From the IMG/VR virus record IMGVR_UViG_3300036893_000013, positions 1-64,000 of that record: a DNA stretch of 64,000 nt; one strand, given 5' to 3'. A program made the translations under genes and the position numbers. Below are positions 15,631 to 24,561 of the stretch, in pieces. The DNA is from a virus. Every line of letters starts with the position of its first letter. The stretch's first letter is position 1. The notes under the pieces were generated by a model. That model worked only from the letters and a program-made list of their open reading frames with translations, was not told the origin of the DNA and did no database searches.

Positions 15631-16758
15631 ATGGCAATGAGCTATTTATATAAAAATCCAAAAGGCTTTGAGGTTCGTGCCCACAGTCACTCCGGAGGGC
15701 AAGACTGGTCGTGCCCAAAAAAATATTACTGGAAGCGTCTTCAAGGCTGGCAGAGTAAAGAAGAAGGTGCTCCTCAGATGTTCGGGAAATGCACCGAAGC
15801 CGCGATTAAGTACTTCCACGAGAGGAACTTCGAACCCGGTACCGGGGTAGAAGAGTTTAGAAAACTTTGGTGGGATTATAAAAATGAAGACATTCTCTAC
15901 ACCGAAAAGTCAGGAAACTGGAATGATTTCTTTCGATGCGGTGTTGAGCTTCTGAAGCTATATGAACTTCAACTACCCGACTTGCCTATCTCTAATGCCG
16001 TGTTCTCTGTAGAACGTAGGGTAGACCTAGCCCCCGGGGATGGATTATACGGCGGGTTACAATTCATGGCAGTACTAGATATGCTATGCACGGCTCCTAA
16101 TAATCATCCAGCCCTTCCTGCAATGGAAGGTCCTGAAGTAAGACAGTTCGTAGTCGATATCAAAACCTCTACGGCTAGCTATTACACTGATCCTAGGTTG
16201 TCCTCATTAGACGATCAGCTAAGAGACTATGCTTGGGTTACGGGGTTGTCCACTGTCGCCTTTCTAGTGCTTTGTAAGAACCATACCGAGATAGGTACCG
16301 GGGACTGGATAACAGTTTTAGAGGGTCCGAAGCAGGGCAAGAAGTACAAAGTATTCGATATCAAAGATGGTAAGCTGTTAGTATTACCCAAAGAACTGTT
16401 CGATGAATACCAGTCACGTAAGAAGGAGATCAAAGGTAAAGGGGCTAAGGAAAGAGGAACAGCCTTACTTACCGAATACTTCTATAAGGGTCTTTCTTTT
16501 CAACGGCATGAAGTAACTAAACAGAAGATACAATTCCTTCCTGCTATAATTAGTCAGCAAGATGCAGACGAGGCTAAGCGAGAGGCTATACATGAAGCAA
16601 TGGACATCGCGGACCATAACCGTGAGCAGTATTTTCCTAAGCGTCCCGGTGTACGGTTTCCTCATAATCCTTGCACTTCTTGTGAGTGCTTGGGTCTCTG
16701 TATCGGAGATGAAGGAATGGTTAAGGAGAACTTGGTTCAGATAGGAGCGCAGTTTTGA
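15631..16758 (+). CDS. PD-(D/E)XK nuclease with Fe-S cysteines (Cas4/AddB-like)
   Basis: The frame is open from 15529, but ATG at 15631 (or 15637), just after GGAAGG, begins right behind the helicase stop. The nuclease core shows MAVLDML and FVVDIKTS, giving the Asp and Asp-x-Lys of the PD-(D/E)XK site. Four cysteines, one near the N-terminus (DWSCPKKYYW) and three at the C-terminus (CTSCECLGLC), fit the split Fe-S cluster of Cas4 and AddB nucleases. About 375 aa. Likely recombination or end-resection exonuclease. Confidence 0.85.
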   Translation: MAMSYLYKNPKGFEVRAHSHSGGQDWSCPKKYYWKRLQGWQSKEEGAPQMFGKCTEAAIKYFHERNFEPGTGVEEFRKLWWDYKNEDILYTEKSGNWNDFFRCGVELLKLYELQLPDLPISNAVFSVERRVDLAPGDGLYGGLQFMAVLDMLCTAPNNHPALPAMEGPEVRQFVVDIKTSTASYYTDPRLSSLDDQLRDYAWVTGLSTVAFLVLCKNHTEIGTGDWITVLEGPKQGKKYKVFDIKDGKLLVLPKELFDEYQSRKKEIKGKGAKERGTALLTEYFYKGLSFQRHEVTKQKIQFLPAIISQQDADEAKREAIHEAMDIADHNREQYFPKRPGVRFPHNPCTSCECLGLCIGDEGMVKENLVQIGAQF

Positions 16759-17423
16759 AGATATTAATTATTAGTGACACTCACGGCCTCCATAGATTAG
16801 TACCTGAACTCCCCGAAGCGGATGTTTTTATACATGCGGGGGATATAGCTAACAGCGGAAGAATACAAGAGGAATATATTTCTTTTAACACTTGGTTAGA
16901 AGGAATCCCCGTTCCTAAGCATCGAAGATTTATTTGCGCGGGAAACCACGACGTATGGCTAGATGGTTCTCATAATGAAAGCAGCCCGAAAAGGGCGGCT
17001 AAAACAAGGGCATTGATCACTAATGGGATATACGTGGAAAACGAAGCAAGAGAAGTAGACGGAGTTATTTTCTATTTCTCCCCAGTAACCCCGTTCTTTC
17101 TTAACTGGGGTTTTAACGTACAGAGAGGCGCAGACATAAAGAAATACTGGGACAAGATTCCAGATAATACAGATGTGTTAGTTACTCATGGACCACCGTA
17201 TGGTATACTAGATAAAATTGTACCTGAAAGTTCTTTTCTTAACTTAGGATGTGAAGAGTTAGAAAAACGGGTTCGGCAAATACAACCTAAGTACCATATT
17301 TTCGGGCACATACATGGAAGTAGAGGGACTTTTACGGAATCTACAACTTATATCAATGCTTCTTTTCTAAATGAAGAGTATAAACCCCATTCCGGAGACG
17401 GATATTTTATAGTGGAGATATAA
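16755..17423 (+). CDS. Metallophosphoesterase
   Basis: TTG start overlapping the nuclease stop. The calcineurin-like signatures are in order: SDTHG, HAGDIANSG, CAGNHDVW, THGPPYG and GHIHGSRG. These bind two metal ions to hydrolyse phosphomonoesters or diesters. Substrate unknown. At 222 aa it is a single-domain protein close to bacterial ser/thr phosphatase or nucleotide phosphodiesterase homologues. Confidence 0.9.
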   Translation: MKILIISDTHGLHRLVPELPEADVFIHAGDIANSGRIQEEYISFNTWLEGIPVPKHRRFICAGNHDVWLDGSHNESSPKRAAKTRALITNGIYVENEAREVDGVIFYFSPVTPFFLNWGFNVQRGADIKKYWDKIPDNTDVLVTHGPPYGILDKIVPESSFLNLGCEELEKRVRQIQPKYHIFGHIHGSRGTFTESTTYINASFLNEEYKPHSGDGYFIVEI

Positions 17424-18163
17424 TGTACGATATATACGAAGTTGTTTCGAATAATGCCTTATGCTCTGATATTATACGGGTGTTATTAAACCAAGGATTT
17501 CTCCGGAAAGTGGAGAGAACTGTAGCACCCCAAAAAGAGAATGTGCTGCTGCCAGTCTATGCCGAATCAGAGTGTACGTACTTAAGAAATGGATTACCCA
17601 TTGAATCTAGTATAGAGAGTATTGCCAAGGAGTTTATTGGTAAGGTAGAGGACCGTAAGCATTGGGGTAAAGACCTTAAGATAGCAGTTAAAGAATATGG
17701 TCATGATGAAGTACTTAAAGCATTTTATGAGTGGGCAATCAGTCAAGACAATTTCTTAGGTCCCAAACCTGTCTTTACTTTCTTAAAGAACATTGCTAGT
17801 GTAGTTGGAACGGTGAGTAAGCAAGTTAGTAGTCCCGCCCTTGTTAGGGTAGATCAAAGAGTGGCCTATGTGTCTGATAATAAAGTGTTTTTCTCGGGGG
17901 ACTTGCGATTTAGACTTTCACAGCTAATTAAGGACTATGGAGAAGAACTAGTAATCACAGCTTTTGAAACCTTTTATCAAGACGTAGAACCTAAAAACAT
18001 TAAGTGGGCGCATATGGAATTTATCAAACGTGCTCCAGTCATGATTGAAACAATAAAAACCCAGCGAGCAGAGCAAGCAAAACAAGCATTAATGGTGGCG
18101 CAAGGCTATACCAAGGCTAGAGAAGGTGTCATAGAAGAACTAGAAGAAGATGAGGACCTTTAA
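17423..18163 (+). CDS. Hypothetical protein upstream of primase-helicase, 246 aa
   Basis: It starts at ATG 17423 after GGAG and overlaps the primase-helicase start by one base. The N-terminal 60 residues could form a winged-helix-like fold. The rest is helical, with a repeated aromatic pattern (KAFYEWAISQDN and ETFYQDVEPKN). The acidic C-terminus ends in Glu/Asp. Position suggests a replication role such as helicase loading or origin binding, but no motif proves it. Confidence 0.7.
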   Translation: MYDIYEVVSNNALCSDIIRVLLNQGFLRKVERTVAPQKENVLLPVYAESECTYLRNGLPIESSIESIAKEFIGKVEDRKHWGKDLKIAVKEYGHDEVLKAFYEWAISQDNFLGPKPVFTFLKNIASVVGTVSKQVSSPALVRVDQRVAYVSDNKVFFSGDLRFRLSQLIKDYGEELVITAFETFYQDVEPKNIKWAHMEFIKRAPVMIETIKTQRAEQAKQALMVAQGYTKAREGVIEELEEDEDL

Positions 18164-20055
18164 TGGAAGGTAATATAAAAGCACACCCAGCACTACTTAG
18201 TATCTTTGCTTCTCGCCTACCCGGACTGCAAAAGAAGGATGGATCATACTGGGCGAATTGTATATTCCACGCAGAAAAAACCCCAAGTCTTACCGTAGGT
18301 AAAGATGATAGTGGAAGTTGGTGCTATCACTGCTTTGGCTGCGGAGTGGGGGGAGATGTAATTCAATTTGTAGAGGCTGTAGATAAAATATCATTCACAA
18401 AAGCTAAAGACTTAGTAGAAAAAGTTACCGGGGGTAGCTGGGAGGAAGCTAAAAAGAAAGTCGATGCTGTTTTCAAAAGGCTAGAAATAGATGATTCTAA
18501 ACCAGCTAGGAGATACTCCCTAGATGAGTATGTAAAATTTGAGATAGGATTATATGAATCTTCAGAAGCAAAAGATTGGCTGTTCAGAGAAAGAGGAATT
18601 ACCTATGAAACCGCACGAAAACTCCACTTCGGGTACTGTAAGGATTTGGCCCAACTCAACAGCAAGCCACGCTCGGATTTTGAACCAGTTAAGGAAAAAG
18701 GCTGGATTATTACCCCTGCGGTCGAGGGGCAAGAAGTCGTAGCTATAGAAGCCCGTAGTATGGTGGCTAAGCAGATAGCCCGTAAGCCGGGGATGGATTA
18801 TAAGATACTCTGGGGGACAGATTTTATCTCTTGGGAGGAACCGGTATATGTAGTCGAAGGTAAGTTTGATCAGGCGGTATTAATTCAAGCTGGCTATAGA
18901 GCCGTAAGTCTTTCTAACGCGGGTACTAAGATACCCCCGCAGCAGAGAGACATACTCATGTCAGCATCTGTAATTATCTTAGCTGGCGATAATGATGGGG
19001 GAGCCGGTACAGATACCATGATCAAGTTGTGGAACGAGCTTCAGGAACGAACGTATTTACTCATATGGCCTAAAGGCAAGAAGGACGCCAATCAAACGTT
19101 TCTAGAAACCTGTGATCGCAATATCGATGATTTTAGAAGGGTCGTAGACAGCCTAACTCTGACTGCCTACTCAAATCCTTCTCCCGGGATTAGAAGCATT
19201 CAGGACATTTTAAAAAAAGATCAATCAGAATCTGCTGAGTCGCGAGAGGATAGATTTAAATTTAGTATTAAGACCATAGATAGAATGGCAAATATCTTTC
19301 CGGGAGCTATTGTATATATTTCAGCTAGTTCAACAGGTTCCGGAAAAACAACATTTGTTTTGCAGGAAACCCTTAGGGCGGCTTTAAGAGGAGAAATTGT
19401 ACTCAATTATCAGACTCAACTACAGCCAGAAGAAGTGGGAAACATCGTAACCTCTAATCTGCTGGCTACGGATCGAAACGAATTGACTAGACAGGATAAA
19501 CTGAATGCAGCTAAAAGACTTAAGGATGTTCAGTATTACGTAGGCAACAATCCCAACCTAATAAAATCTGAAGAAATTTTGGACTTGATAGAAGCTGGGG
19601 TGAAGAGAGTTGGAGCAACGGTAGTCGTTGTGGACTTAATCCACGACATATGCTCAAACGATGCAGATGAATATAGGGCACAGACCCAAGCTATGAGAAG
19701 AATAAAACTAATGGCCCAAAAATACTTGGTGGTATTCTTCCTAGTTGGACAGCCTAGAAAAGTTGATTCAAAGTTGCTGGGTAAAGCGTTAGGTAATATA
19801 TATGAGAGTAAGGGTTCTGAAGCAATTCCTTCTGAATCAGATGTAGTTTATTACATGCACCGACAACCCGTCAAAGTTATGACAGAGGAAACAGAAGATA
19901 GTCTATCCCCCGAAGTTGAGATATGCACTAGAAAAGCAAGGAGTAGAGGAAAGGGATCGACTTTTACTAAAGTGTTCTTTTTAGGAAAGATAGCTACATT
20001 TAGAGAGATTGTTCCTATAGAGGAAGCTAAACCAGTGGATAAATTGGAGTTCTAA
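18163..20055 (+). CDS. DNA primase-helicase (T7 gp4-like)
   Basis: A CHC2 zinc finger (Cys33, His36, Cys54, Cys57) is followed by a TOPRIM primase domain (VVEGKFDQAVL and LAGDNDGGAGTD) and a DnaB/RecA-like helicase domain. The Walker A is SSTGSGKTT at about 389-397 and Walker B is VVVVDLIHD. A later FFLVGQPRK matches motif H3. At 630 aa it has the full bifunctional architecture. It should make RNA primers and unwind at the fork with the PolA. Confidence 0.94.
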   Translation: MEGNIKAHPALLSIFASRLPGLQKKDGSYWANCIFHAEKTPSLTVGKDDSGSWCYHCFGCGVGGDVIQFVEAVDKISFTKAKDLVEKVTGGSWEEAKKKVDAVFKRLEIDDSKPARRYSLDEYVKFEIGLYESSEAKDWLFRERGITYETARKLHFGYCKDLAQLNSKPRSDFEPVKEKGWIITPAVEGQEVVAIEARSMVAKQIARKPGMDYKILWGTDFISWEEPVYVVEGKFDQAVLIQAGYRAVSLSNAGTKIPPQQRDILMSASVIILAGDNDGGAGTDTMIKLWNELQERTYLLIWPKGKKDANQTFLETCDRNIDDFRRVVDSLTLTAYSNPSPGIRSIQDILKKDQSESAESREDRFKFSIKTIDRMANIFPGAIVYISASSTGSGKTTFVLQETLRAALRGEIVLNYQTQLQPEEVGNIVTSNLLATDRNELTRQDKLNAAKRLKDVQYYVGNNPNLIKSEEILDLIEAGVKRVGATVVVVDLIHDICSNDADEYRAQTQAMRRIKLMAQKYLVVFFLVGQPRKVDSKLLGKALGNIYESKGSEAIPSESDVVYYMHRQPVKVMTEETEDSLSPEVEICTRKARSRGKGSTFTKVFFLGKIATFREIVPIEEAKPVDKLEF

Positions 20056-20198
20056 TGGAAGTAAACTGGGAAGAACGTGCTAAAGCAGCAGAAGCACAGG
20101 TAGAGCAACTTAGAAAAGACTTTCGGCAGGTAATGGAACTCAATCTTAAGCTCTTAGAAATTAACGATAAACTATCAATAGCATTGGGGATGAAGTAA
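20055..20198 (+). CDS. Small coiled-coil protein, 47 aa
   Basis: ATG at 20055 overlaps the primase-helicase stop and the stop overlaps the next start. The sequence is almost wholly charged helix with heptad-like Leu spacing. Function unknown; position suggests a replication accessory or partner. Confidence 0.6.
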   Translation: MEVNWEERAKAAEAQVEQLRKDFRQVMELNLKLLEINDKLSIALGMK

Positions 20199-20851
20199 TG
20201 GATGTTCTAGAAGGAATCGCAAAAAGTTTTTCATCAGAAGAACGTAAGGAAGCCCATGAGTTAGAGGAAAAGAAAGAGCATCTCATTAAGGCTATCGTAG
20301 CCGAGAAGACTAACATGGAGATGAACTTCGTTCGGTTAAGTAAGATAATCAATGAGATACGCCAGAAGAAGTATTGGCTGTTGACTAGCTATAAAAACTT
20401 CGGAGAGTATCTAGCTAACTGTGAGGATAAATTTGGGGTAGGGCATTCTCAGCTATATGTGGGTATGAAGATTGTCCGTAACCTACCGGATATTCCGGAT
20501 GAAGAGTTGGTGGCTATGGGAATCACCAAAGCCGGGGTGTTGAGTAAATATGTGGAACAATCAGGGCAAATGGTTCCTGACGATATCCTAGATACGGCTA
20601 AGACTAAGAAAGCAGATGAGTTACAAGCAATGGTAAATTCTAGACTACATAATGTTCTTCCGGAAAATGGAACTTGGCTTAACTTTGGCGGGTTCTTTTG
20701 TTCTGAAGATGAGAAGAAAGAAATTCAACAGGCCCTTATGGTGGCCGGTAATGTAGACCCAGTAGTTCCAAACAATATACCTAATTGGCAACAACTCAAA
20801 GAGAAGACCCTGAGGCTATGCCGAGAGTTCTTAGGAACTTACAGTGGGTAA
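20198..20851 (+). CDS. Hypothetical helical protein, 217 aa
   Basis: An N-terminal coiled coil (residues about 10-55) precedes a region reading YKNFGEYLANCEDKFGVGHSQ, which resembles helix-turn-helix type segments of plasmid and phage DNA-binding proteins. The C-terminal 70 residues are mixed. No firm family. A ParB- or DUF3102-like DNA-binding role is possible but unproven. Confidence 0.65.
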   Translation: MDVLEGIAKSFSSEERKEAHELEEKKEHLIKAIVAEKTNMEMNFVRLSKIINEIRQKKYWLLTSYKNFGEYLANCEDKFGVGHSQLYVGMKIVRNLPDIPDEELVAMGITKAGVLSKYVEQSGQMVPDDILDTAKTKKADELQAMVNSRLHNVLPENGTWLNFGGFFCSEDEKKEIQQALMVAGNVDPVVPNNIPNWQQLKEKTLRLCREFLGTYSG

Positions 20852-21188
20852 AAGTGTTTTTGTGGAGATTGACCCAGACACCGAAGAACCAATCAGAATA
20901 CTTAAGACCAAGCAGGCGTATGATTTACCTTCCGAAGTGGTTAGAATGATGGCTAGGAGTGTTGCGGTAGGTCTAATACGAAAACAAGTAGTTAATAGAG
21001 CTAGAAAAAAGACCGGGATTTTTTGTGAATTTTGTGGAGCGGTATTGACAGAGAGTACCGGGGAAATGCACGAAGTACTATCTAGAGGCAATGGTGGGGA
21101 AGTTTCACTTGACAATTGCCGTTTTATATGTAATGATTGTCATACGAGGAAGCCTGATTCAGAGCATGGCGACCGACGTTGGCAATAG
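20844..21188 (+). CDS. HNH endonuclease
   Basis: GTG start at 20844 in overlap with the preceding gene. The C-terminal half has CEFCG, EMHEV, GGEVSLDNCRFICNDCHTRK, which gives the CxxC/CxxC zinc pair and a beta-beta-alpha HNH core. The first catalytic His is in MHE and Asn in LDN. The N-terminal half is helical. It could be a small homing nuclease or a nicking enzyme. Confidence 0.82.
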   Translation: MGKSVFVEIDPDTEEPIRILKTKQAYDLPSEVVRMMARSVAVGLIRKQVVNRARKKTGIFCEFCGAVLTESTGEMHEVLSRGNGGEVSLDNCRFICNDCHTRKPDSEHGDRRWQ

Positions 21189-21200
21189 TAAAGGAGAGTG

Positions 21201-22514
21201 ATGTTTAATACTTATGGAACTTCTAAAAATTTCGTTGATAAGGCTTTAATCGAAAACAAGCACGTGCTAGAAAAAGCGCTTGGCTCAAGAGATGAGTGGG
21301 AGATTTATACTGTAGAAGCCCAATCAGGTACCGGGTTAGATTGTATCTACAACGCGCTAAGTATTAAGATTTGTGGTAGTGATTTAGCGTTATTTAATAA
21401 AGCGGAACTTTCCCTACGACAAGATATCACTGACATACAGTTCATTGCTGGAAGTTGGTTTTATAGACACGAAGCATATATCACAAGTCGTAGGTCTGTA
21501 ATAGAGAAAAGAAGGGGCAATAAAGAAGGCTCTTTCGTAAAATGTAATTTTCGCGGTGTGGGTATGGTCTTCTTCGAGGTATGGATCATTTCTAGTATGG
21601 AAGGCCCTATCGTTTCTAATTATGTAGTCATAAATCGTAAAGATGCCGATAAACTTAAAAAGGAACTGAATGCTATAGTTTCTAGTTTCGAGTATAAGTA
21701 TACTATCATGACTTACGATTGCGATGGTTCCGGACAAATCAGAGTAGATCAAACCACGGGGTTGGAACAAAGTTGGGATAATTTGGTTCTTAATCAAGAA
21801 GTTCTTAACCTAGTGAAGAAAGATACGGAAAGCTTCATCGCTAGAAAAGCTTGGTTTATTAAGAACGATCTTCCTTTCCGGAGGGGCTATCTATTTCATG
21901 GACCTCCCGGGAACGGTAAGACTAGTGTAATCAAGACCTTGCTATCTAATCTTGATATGAATGCCTATAAGATTCGTTTGTTCAGCAAGACTGTCTCAGA
22001 TGCAGTTCTGGAGATGATGTTTAAAGATGCTCAGAGAAGCGGACCTAACGTGGTGGTTTTAGAGGATTTGGATAGGGCCTTTCCTAAAACCGGAGAGACC
22101 AGATCAACATTGGGTATGCACACTCTTCTTAACTGTCTGGATGGATTGGCTTCCCAAGAGGGAGTTATAACTATCGCTACAGCTAACGAGCCTACAATTC
22201 TTGATAAGGCGATTCTTAAGAGGCCCGGTAGGTTTGATAGGGTTGTTCTGTTCGACAATCCCGATGTAGAAACTAGACTTAAGTACTATTTGAAGAAGGC
22301 TCCGTACCTATCAAGTAAAGAACTAGAACCGGTTGCAGATACTACTATAGGATTCTCTTTTGCTCAATTGCAAGAGACTTACATCTTAGCCGGTCAATTG
22401 GCTTTTGAAAGAAATGAAGAGGAAGTAACAGCAGGGGATTTACATAACTGTGCTGGATTACTTAGAGGAAGTACCAATAGTGTAGGAGTGGGATCAGATA
22501 AGAGAGGATTTTAA
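21201..22514 (+). CDS. AAA+ ATPase, BCS1-like
   Basis: ATG at 21201 follows AAAGGAGAG; a GTG is next to it. The first 200 residues are an unknown N-terminal domain. The AAA module has Walker A GPPGNGKT (residues 234-241), Walker B VVVLEDLD, sensor 1 TATANEP and the RPGRFDR arginine-finger block typical of BCS1/FtsH-type ATPases. In eukaryotes BCS1 moves folded proteins. Phage BCS1-like proteins have no settled role. A vWA protein elsewhere in the operon could be a partner. Confidence 0.88.
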   Translation: MFNTYGTSKNFVDKALIENKHVLEKALGSRDEWEIYTVEAQSGTGLDCIYNALSIKICGSDLALFNKAELSLRQDITDIQFIAGSWFYRHEAYITSRRSVIEKRRGNKEGSFVKCNFRGVGMVFFEVWIISSMEGPIVSNYVVINRKDADKLKKELNAIVSSFEYKYTIMTYDCDGSGQIRVDQTTGLEQSWDNLVLNQEVLNLVKKDTESFIARKAWFIKNDLPFRRGYLFHGPPGNGKTSVIKTLLSNLDMNAYKIRLFSKTVSDAVLEMMFKDAQRSGPNVVVLEDLDRAFPKTGETRSTLGMHTLLNCLDGLASQEGVITIATANEPTILDKAILKRPGRFDRVVLFDNPDVETRLKYYLKKAPYLSSKELEPVADTTIGFSFAQLQETYILAGQLAFERNEEEVTAGDLHNCAGLLRGSTNSVGVGSDKRGF

Positions 22515-22726
22515 TGGCAGATATATCGCAAGCAGCATTGTGGTTAAATGAAGGAAAAAAAGTAAGAAACCCTGATATGCCCGAAGGAGAGTTTCTTTTT
22601 CGTAGGCCGGATAACTATATAGATTACTACTACTATATTACCGAGAGAGACCCAGGAGAAGCACTTTTCGAACCTCTTGACTTTCTCAGACTCGATTGGG
22701 ATATTTACGACGAGGAGAACGAATGA
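22514..22726 (+). CDS. Hypothetical acidic protein, 70 aa
   Basis: ATG overlaps the AAA+ stop. The protein is Tyr- and Asp-rich, with DNYIDYYYY in the middle and an acidic C-terminus. The phrase WLNEGKKVRNPDMPEGEF resembles small phage proteins annotated only as hypothetical. Function unknown. Confidence 0.7.
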   Translation: MADISQAALWLNEGKKVRNPDMPEGEFLFRRPDNYIDYYYYITERDPGEALFEPLDFLRLDWDIYDEENE

Positions 22727-23151
22727 CAGTTACTGTTGAGGAGTATGTAAAGATAGTAGATGATAAGGGACAGAACCATGTGGGGATTGCTATTGCTACT
22801 AACTTGGTAGCAATAAAGTCAGGGGAGGATATTATCTACGGGGCTGCGGTAGAAATGGATCACATACACACTACTATAGTTTGTGATAATCCACAGTGTG
22901 AAAACTCTACCGTGGATGATAACTTCCAGACCCATCCTAAACGAATTGAGTTTGACGAAAACAAAGAAAACTCAGCGGATTTTATTAAGGATTTAGCCGA
23001 GGTAACTATAACTACAGATTATAAGGGAGTTAAGTCGGTCTTCTGTAGTCCTCGCTGTGCTGCACACTTTCTGAAGAAACCAGCTAATGTATTGGAGTTT
23101 TCTTCCGGCAAGGGAACAAGGACATTCGATGGACTTCAAGACTCTAAATAA
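22723..23151 (+). CDS. Hypothetical zinc-binding protein, 142 aa
   Basis: ATG at 22723, after GAGGAGA and overlapping the preceding stop, is preferred to the in-frame codon at 22696. It contains VCDNPQC and VFCSPRC, two Cys pairs separated by about 50 residues that could bind zinc. The second resembles an MYM/FCS-type finger (FCSPRCAAHFL). Function unknown. Confidence 0.7.
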   Translation: MTVTVEEYVKIVDDKGQNHVGIAIATNLVAIKSGEDIIYGAAVEMDHIHTTIVCDNPQCENSTVDDNFQTHPKRIEFDENKENSADFIKDLAEVTITTDYKGVKSVFCSPRCAAHFLKKPANVLEFSSGKGTRTFDGLQDSK

Positions 23152-23671
23152 GTGCATGATCTTAATCCAAGCTTGGAGAAGTCGTAAATCCAAGGAGGAC
23201 ATAGAGTGGCCAGATTCTAGGGACCCTGAACTTAAAGAAACGTTGGTAGAGTTCGGGGTAGTTCCTCAAGACCTAGAGAAAAGCATGGTGGTGTTGGCTG
23301 TATGGAGAGAAGCTGGGGAGGATATTTATCAGAAGTACAGTGTGATTACTAACGTAATTAAAAACCGGCAGGCTAAGGGATTGTACCGAAGTCATCTTTG
23401 TGCTTCAGACCTAGATCAATTTCCGTCTATGACCAACTCAGGTGATCACAGACTTAAAAAATATCCACTTGAAACTGAGAACCTTAAGAAGCTGTTAGAA
23501 AATCTAGACAACATTCTGGAGGGTAAGACGGTGGACCTGACTCAGGGGGCTACTTACTTTGGAGTAGTGGGAGAAGTGATGGACCTTTGGTTTAGAAATT
23601 TGATTGAATCAGGTGGCTATGAAAGAACTGTTCAAGTGGCAGGTCTCACGTTTTTCCGGGAGAAGAAATGA
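23129..23671 (+). CDS. Putative SleB-like cell-wall hydrolase, 180 aa
   Basis: ATG at 23129 is the first codon fitting the protein start. The pattern WREAGEDIYQKYSVITNVIKN matches the N-terminal Glu-containing helix of SleB/CwlJ (Hydrolase_2) peptidoglycan hydrolases. QGATYF and the closing VAGLTFFR resemble the rest of that fold. Divergence is clear, so this is a structural resemblance by eye. If right, it is a second lysis-type enzyme besides the GH24 endolysin. It has no signal peptide. Confidence 0.5.
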   Translation: MDFKTLNKCMILIQAWRSRKSKEDIEWPDSRDPELKETLVEFGVVPQDLEKSMVVLAVWREAGEDIYQKYSVITNVIKNRQAKGLYRSHLCASDLDQFPSMTNSGDHRLKKYPLETENLKKLLENLDNILEGKTVDLTQGATYFGVVGEVMDLWFRNLIESGGYERTVQVAGLTFFREKK

Positions 23672-24561
23672 AAATTCACATGATGGCGGGTCTCCCCGCC
23701 TCCGGGAAGTCTACTGTGGCAAGAAAGATAGTCAAGCAAAACGGCAATGCCGCACGGGTTAACAGGGATGACCTTAGAGCAATGCTCTTTAACTCTGAGT
23801 GGTCTGGTAAAAGAGAGAAGGTAGTTATTGCGGTGGAGAAAGCAATAGCTAAAGTTCTGCTAGACTACAACTTAGATGCTATAATTGATGACACCAATCT
23901 TTCAGAAAAACACGAAGATATGTGGGCTAATTTAGCTGCTGATTTGGGTGTTCCTTTTAAGAAAGAATTCTTAAACGTAGATATGGAAGAGTGTATTCGA
24001 AGAGATGCTAATAGGGATAAACCTGTAGGTAGAAACGTCATTGTAAAGATGGCTGCTAAGAATGGATTAATACAGTGGCCGGATAAGGGTATTGTGCTTG
24101 TAGATATTGACGGCACCCTATCTCTATCCACGGGGAGGGAAAAGTATTTAGCGAGAGAAGTAAAAGACTGGCAAACTTATTTTAGTCTTTTGCATACAGA
24201 TGTTCCGGCTATTAATATTTTTAAGAGAGTAAAGGAACTTAGTGACTCCGGACATACAATTGTAATAGTATCAGGAAGAGGAGCCGAGTGGGAAGATGAT
24301 ACCCTAAAGTGGTTTGATAATGTATGGACTCCTAGCCCGTTTTTTCCGGAACTGGAAGTTCCTAAGTTTCCTATCTTTCAGTTCTTCTTCCGTAATGCCG
24401 GGGATCATAGACCGGATGAAATTATTAAACGCGAAGTACTGGACCTTCTACCCCGAAAGCCAGCATTGGTAATCGATGACCGTCCTAAAGTTTGCCGTAT
24501 GTGGGAAGAACAAGGATTAAATGTATATTGGGCTAGAGGAAGAGATATAGAGGAATTTTAA
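23668..24561 (+). CDS. pseT: Polynucleotide kinase / 3'-phosphatase (T4 PseT-like)
   Basis: The kinase domain has Walker A GLPASGKST (8-16) and an NRDDLR lid/active-site region; the C-terminal HAD phosphatase has VDIDGT with Asp146 and Asp148. This T4 Pnkp order (kinase then phosphatase) heals RNA ends by removing 2',3'-cyclic or 3' phosphate and adding a 5' phosphate. It overlaps the Rnl1-type ligase gene by one base, so healing and sealing are co-translated. T4 uses the pair to repair tRNA cut by host anticodon nucleases. Confidence 0.93.
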   Translation: MKIHMMAGLPASGKSTVARKIVKQNGNAARVNRDDLRAMLFNSEWSGKREKVVIAVEKAIAKVLLDYNLDAIIDDTNLSEKHEDMWANLAADLGVPFKKEFLNVDMEECIRRDANRDKPVGRNVIVKMAAKNGLIQWPDKGIVLVDIDGTLSLSTGREKYLAREVKDWQTYFSLLHTDVPAINIFKRVKELSDSGHTIVIVSGRGAEWEDDTLKWFDNVWTPSPFFPELEVPKFPIFQFFFRNAGDHRPDEIIKREVLDLLPRKPALVIDDRPKVCRMWEEQGLNVYWARGRDIEEF

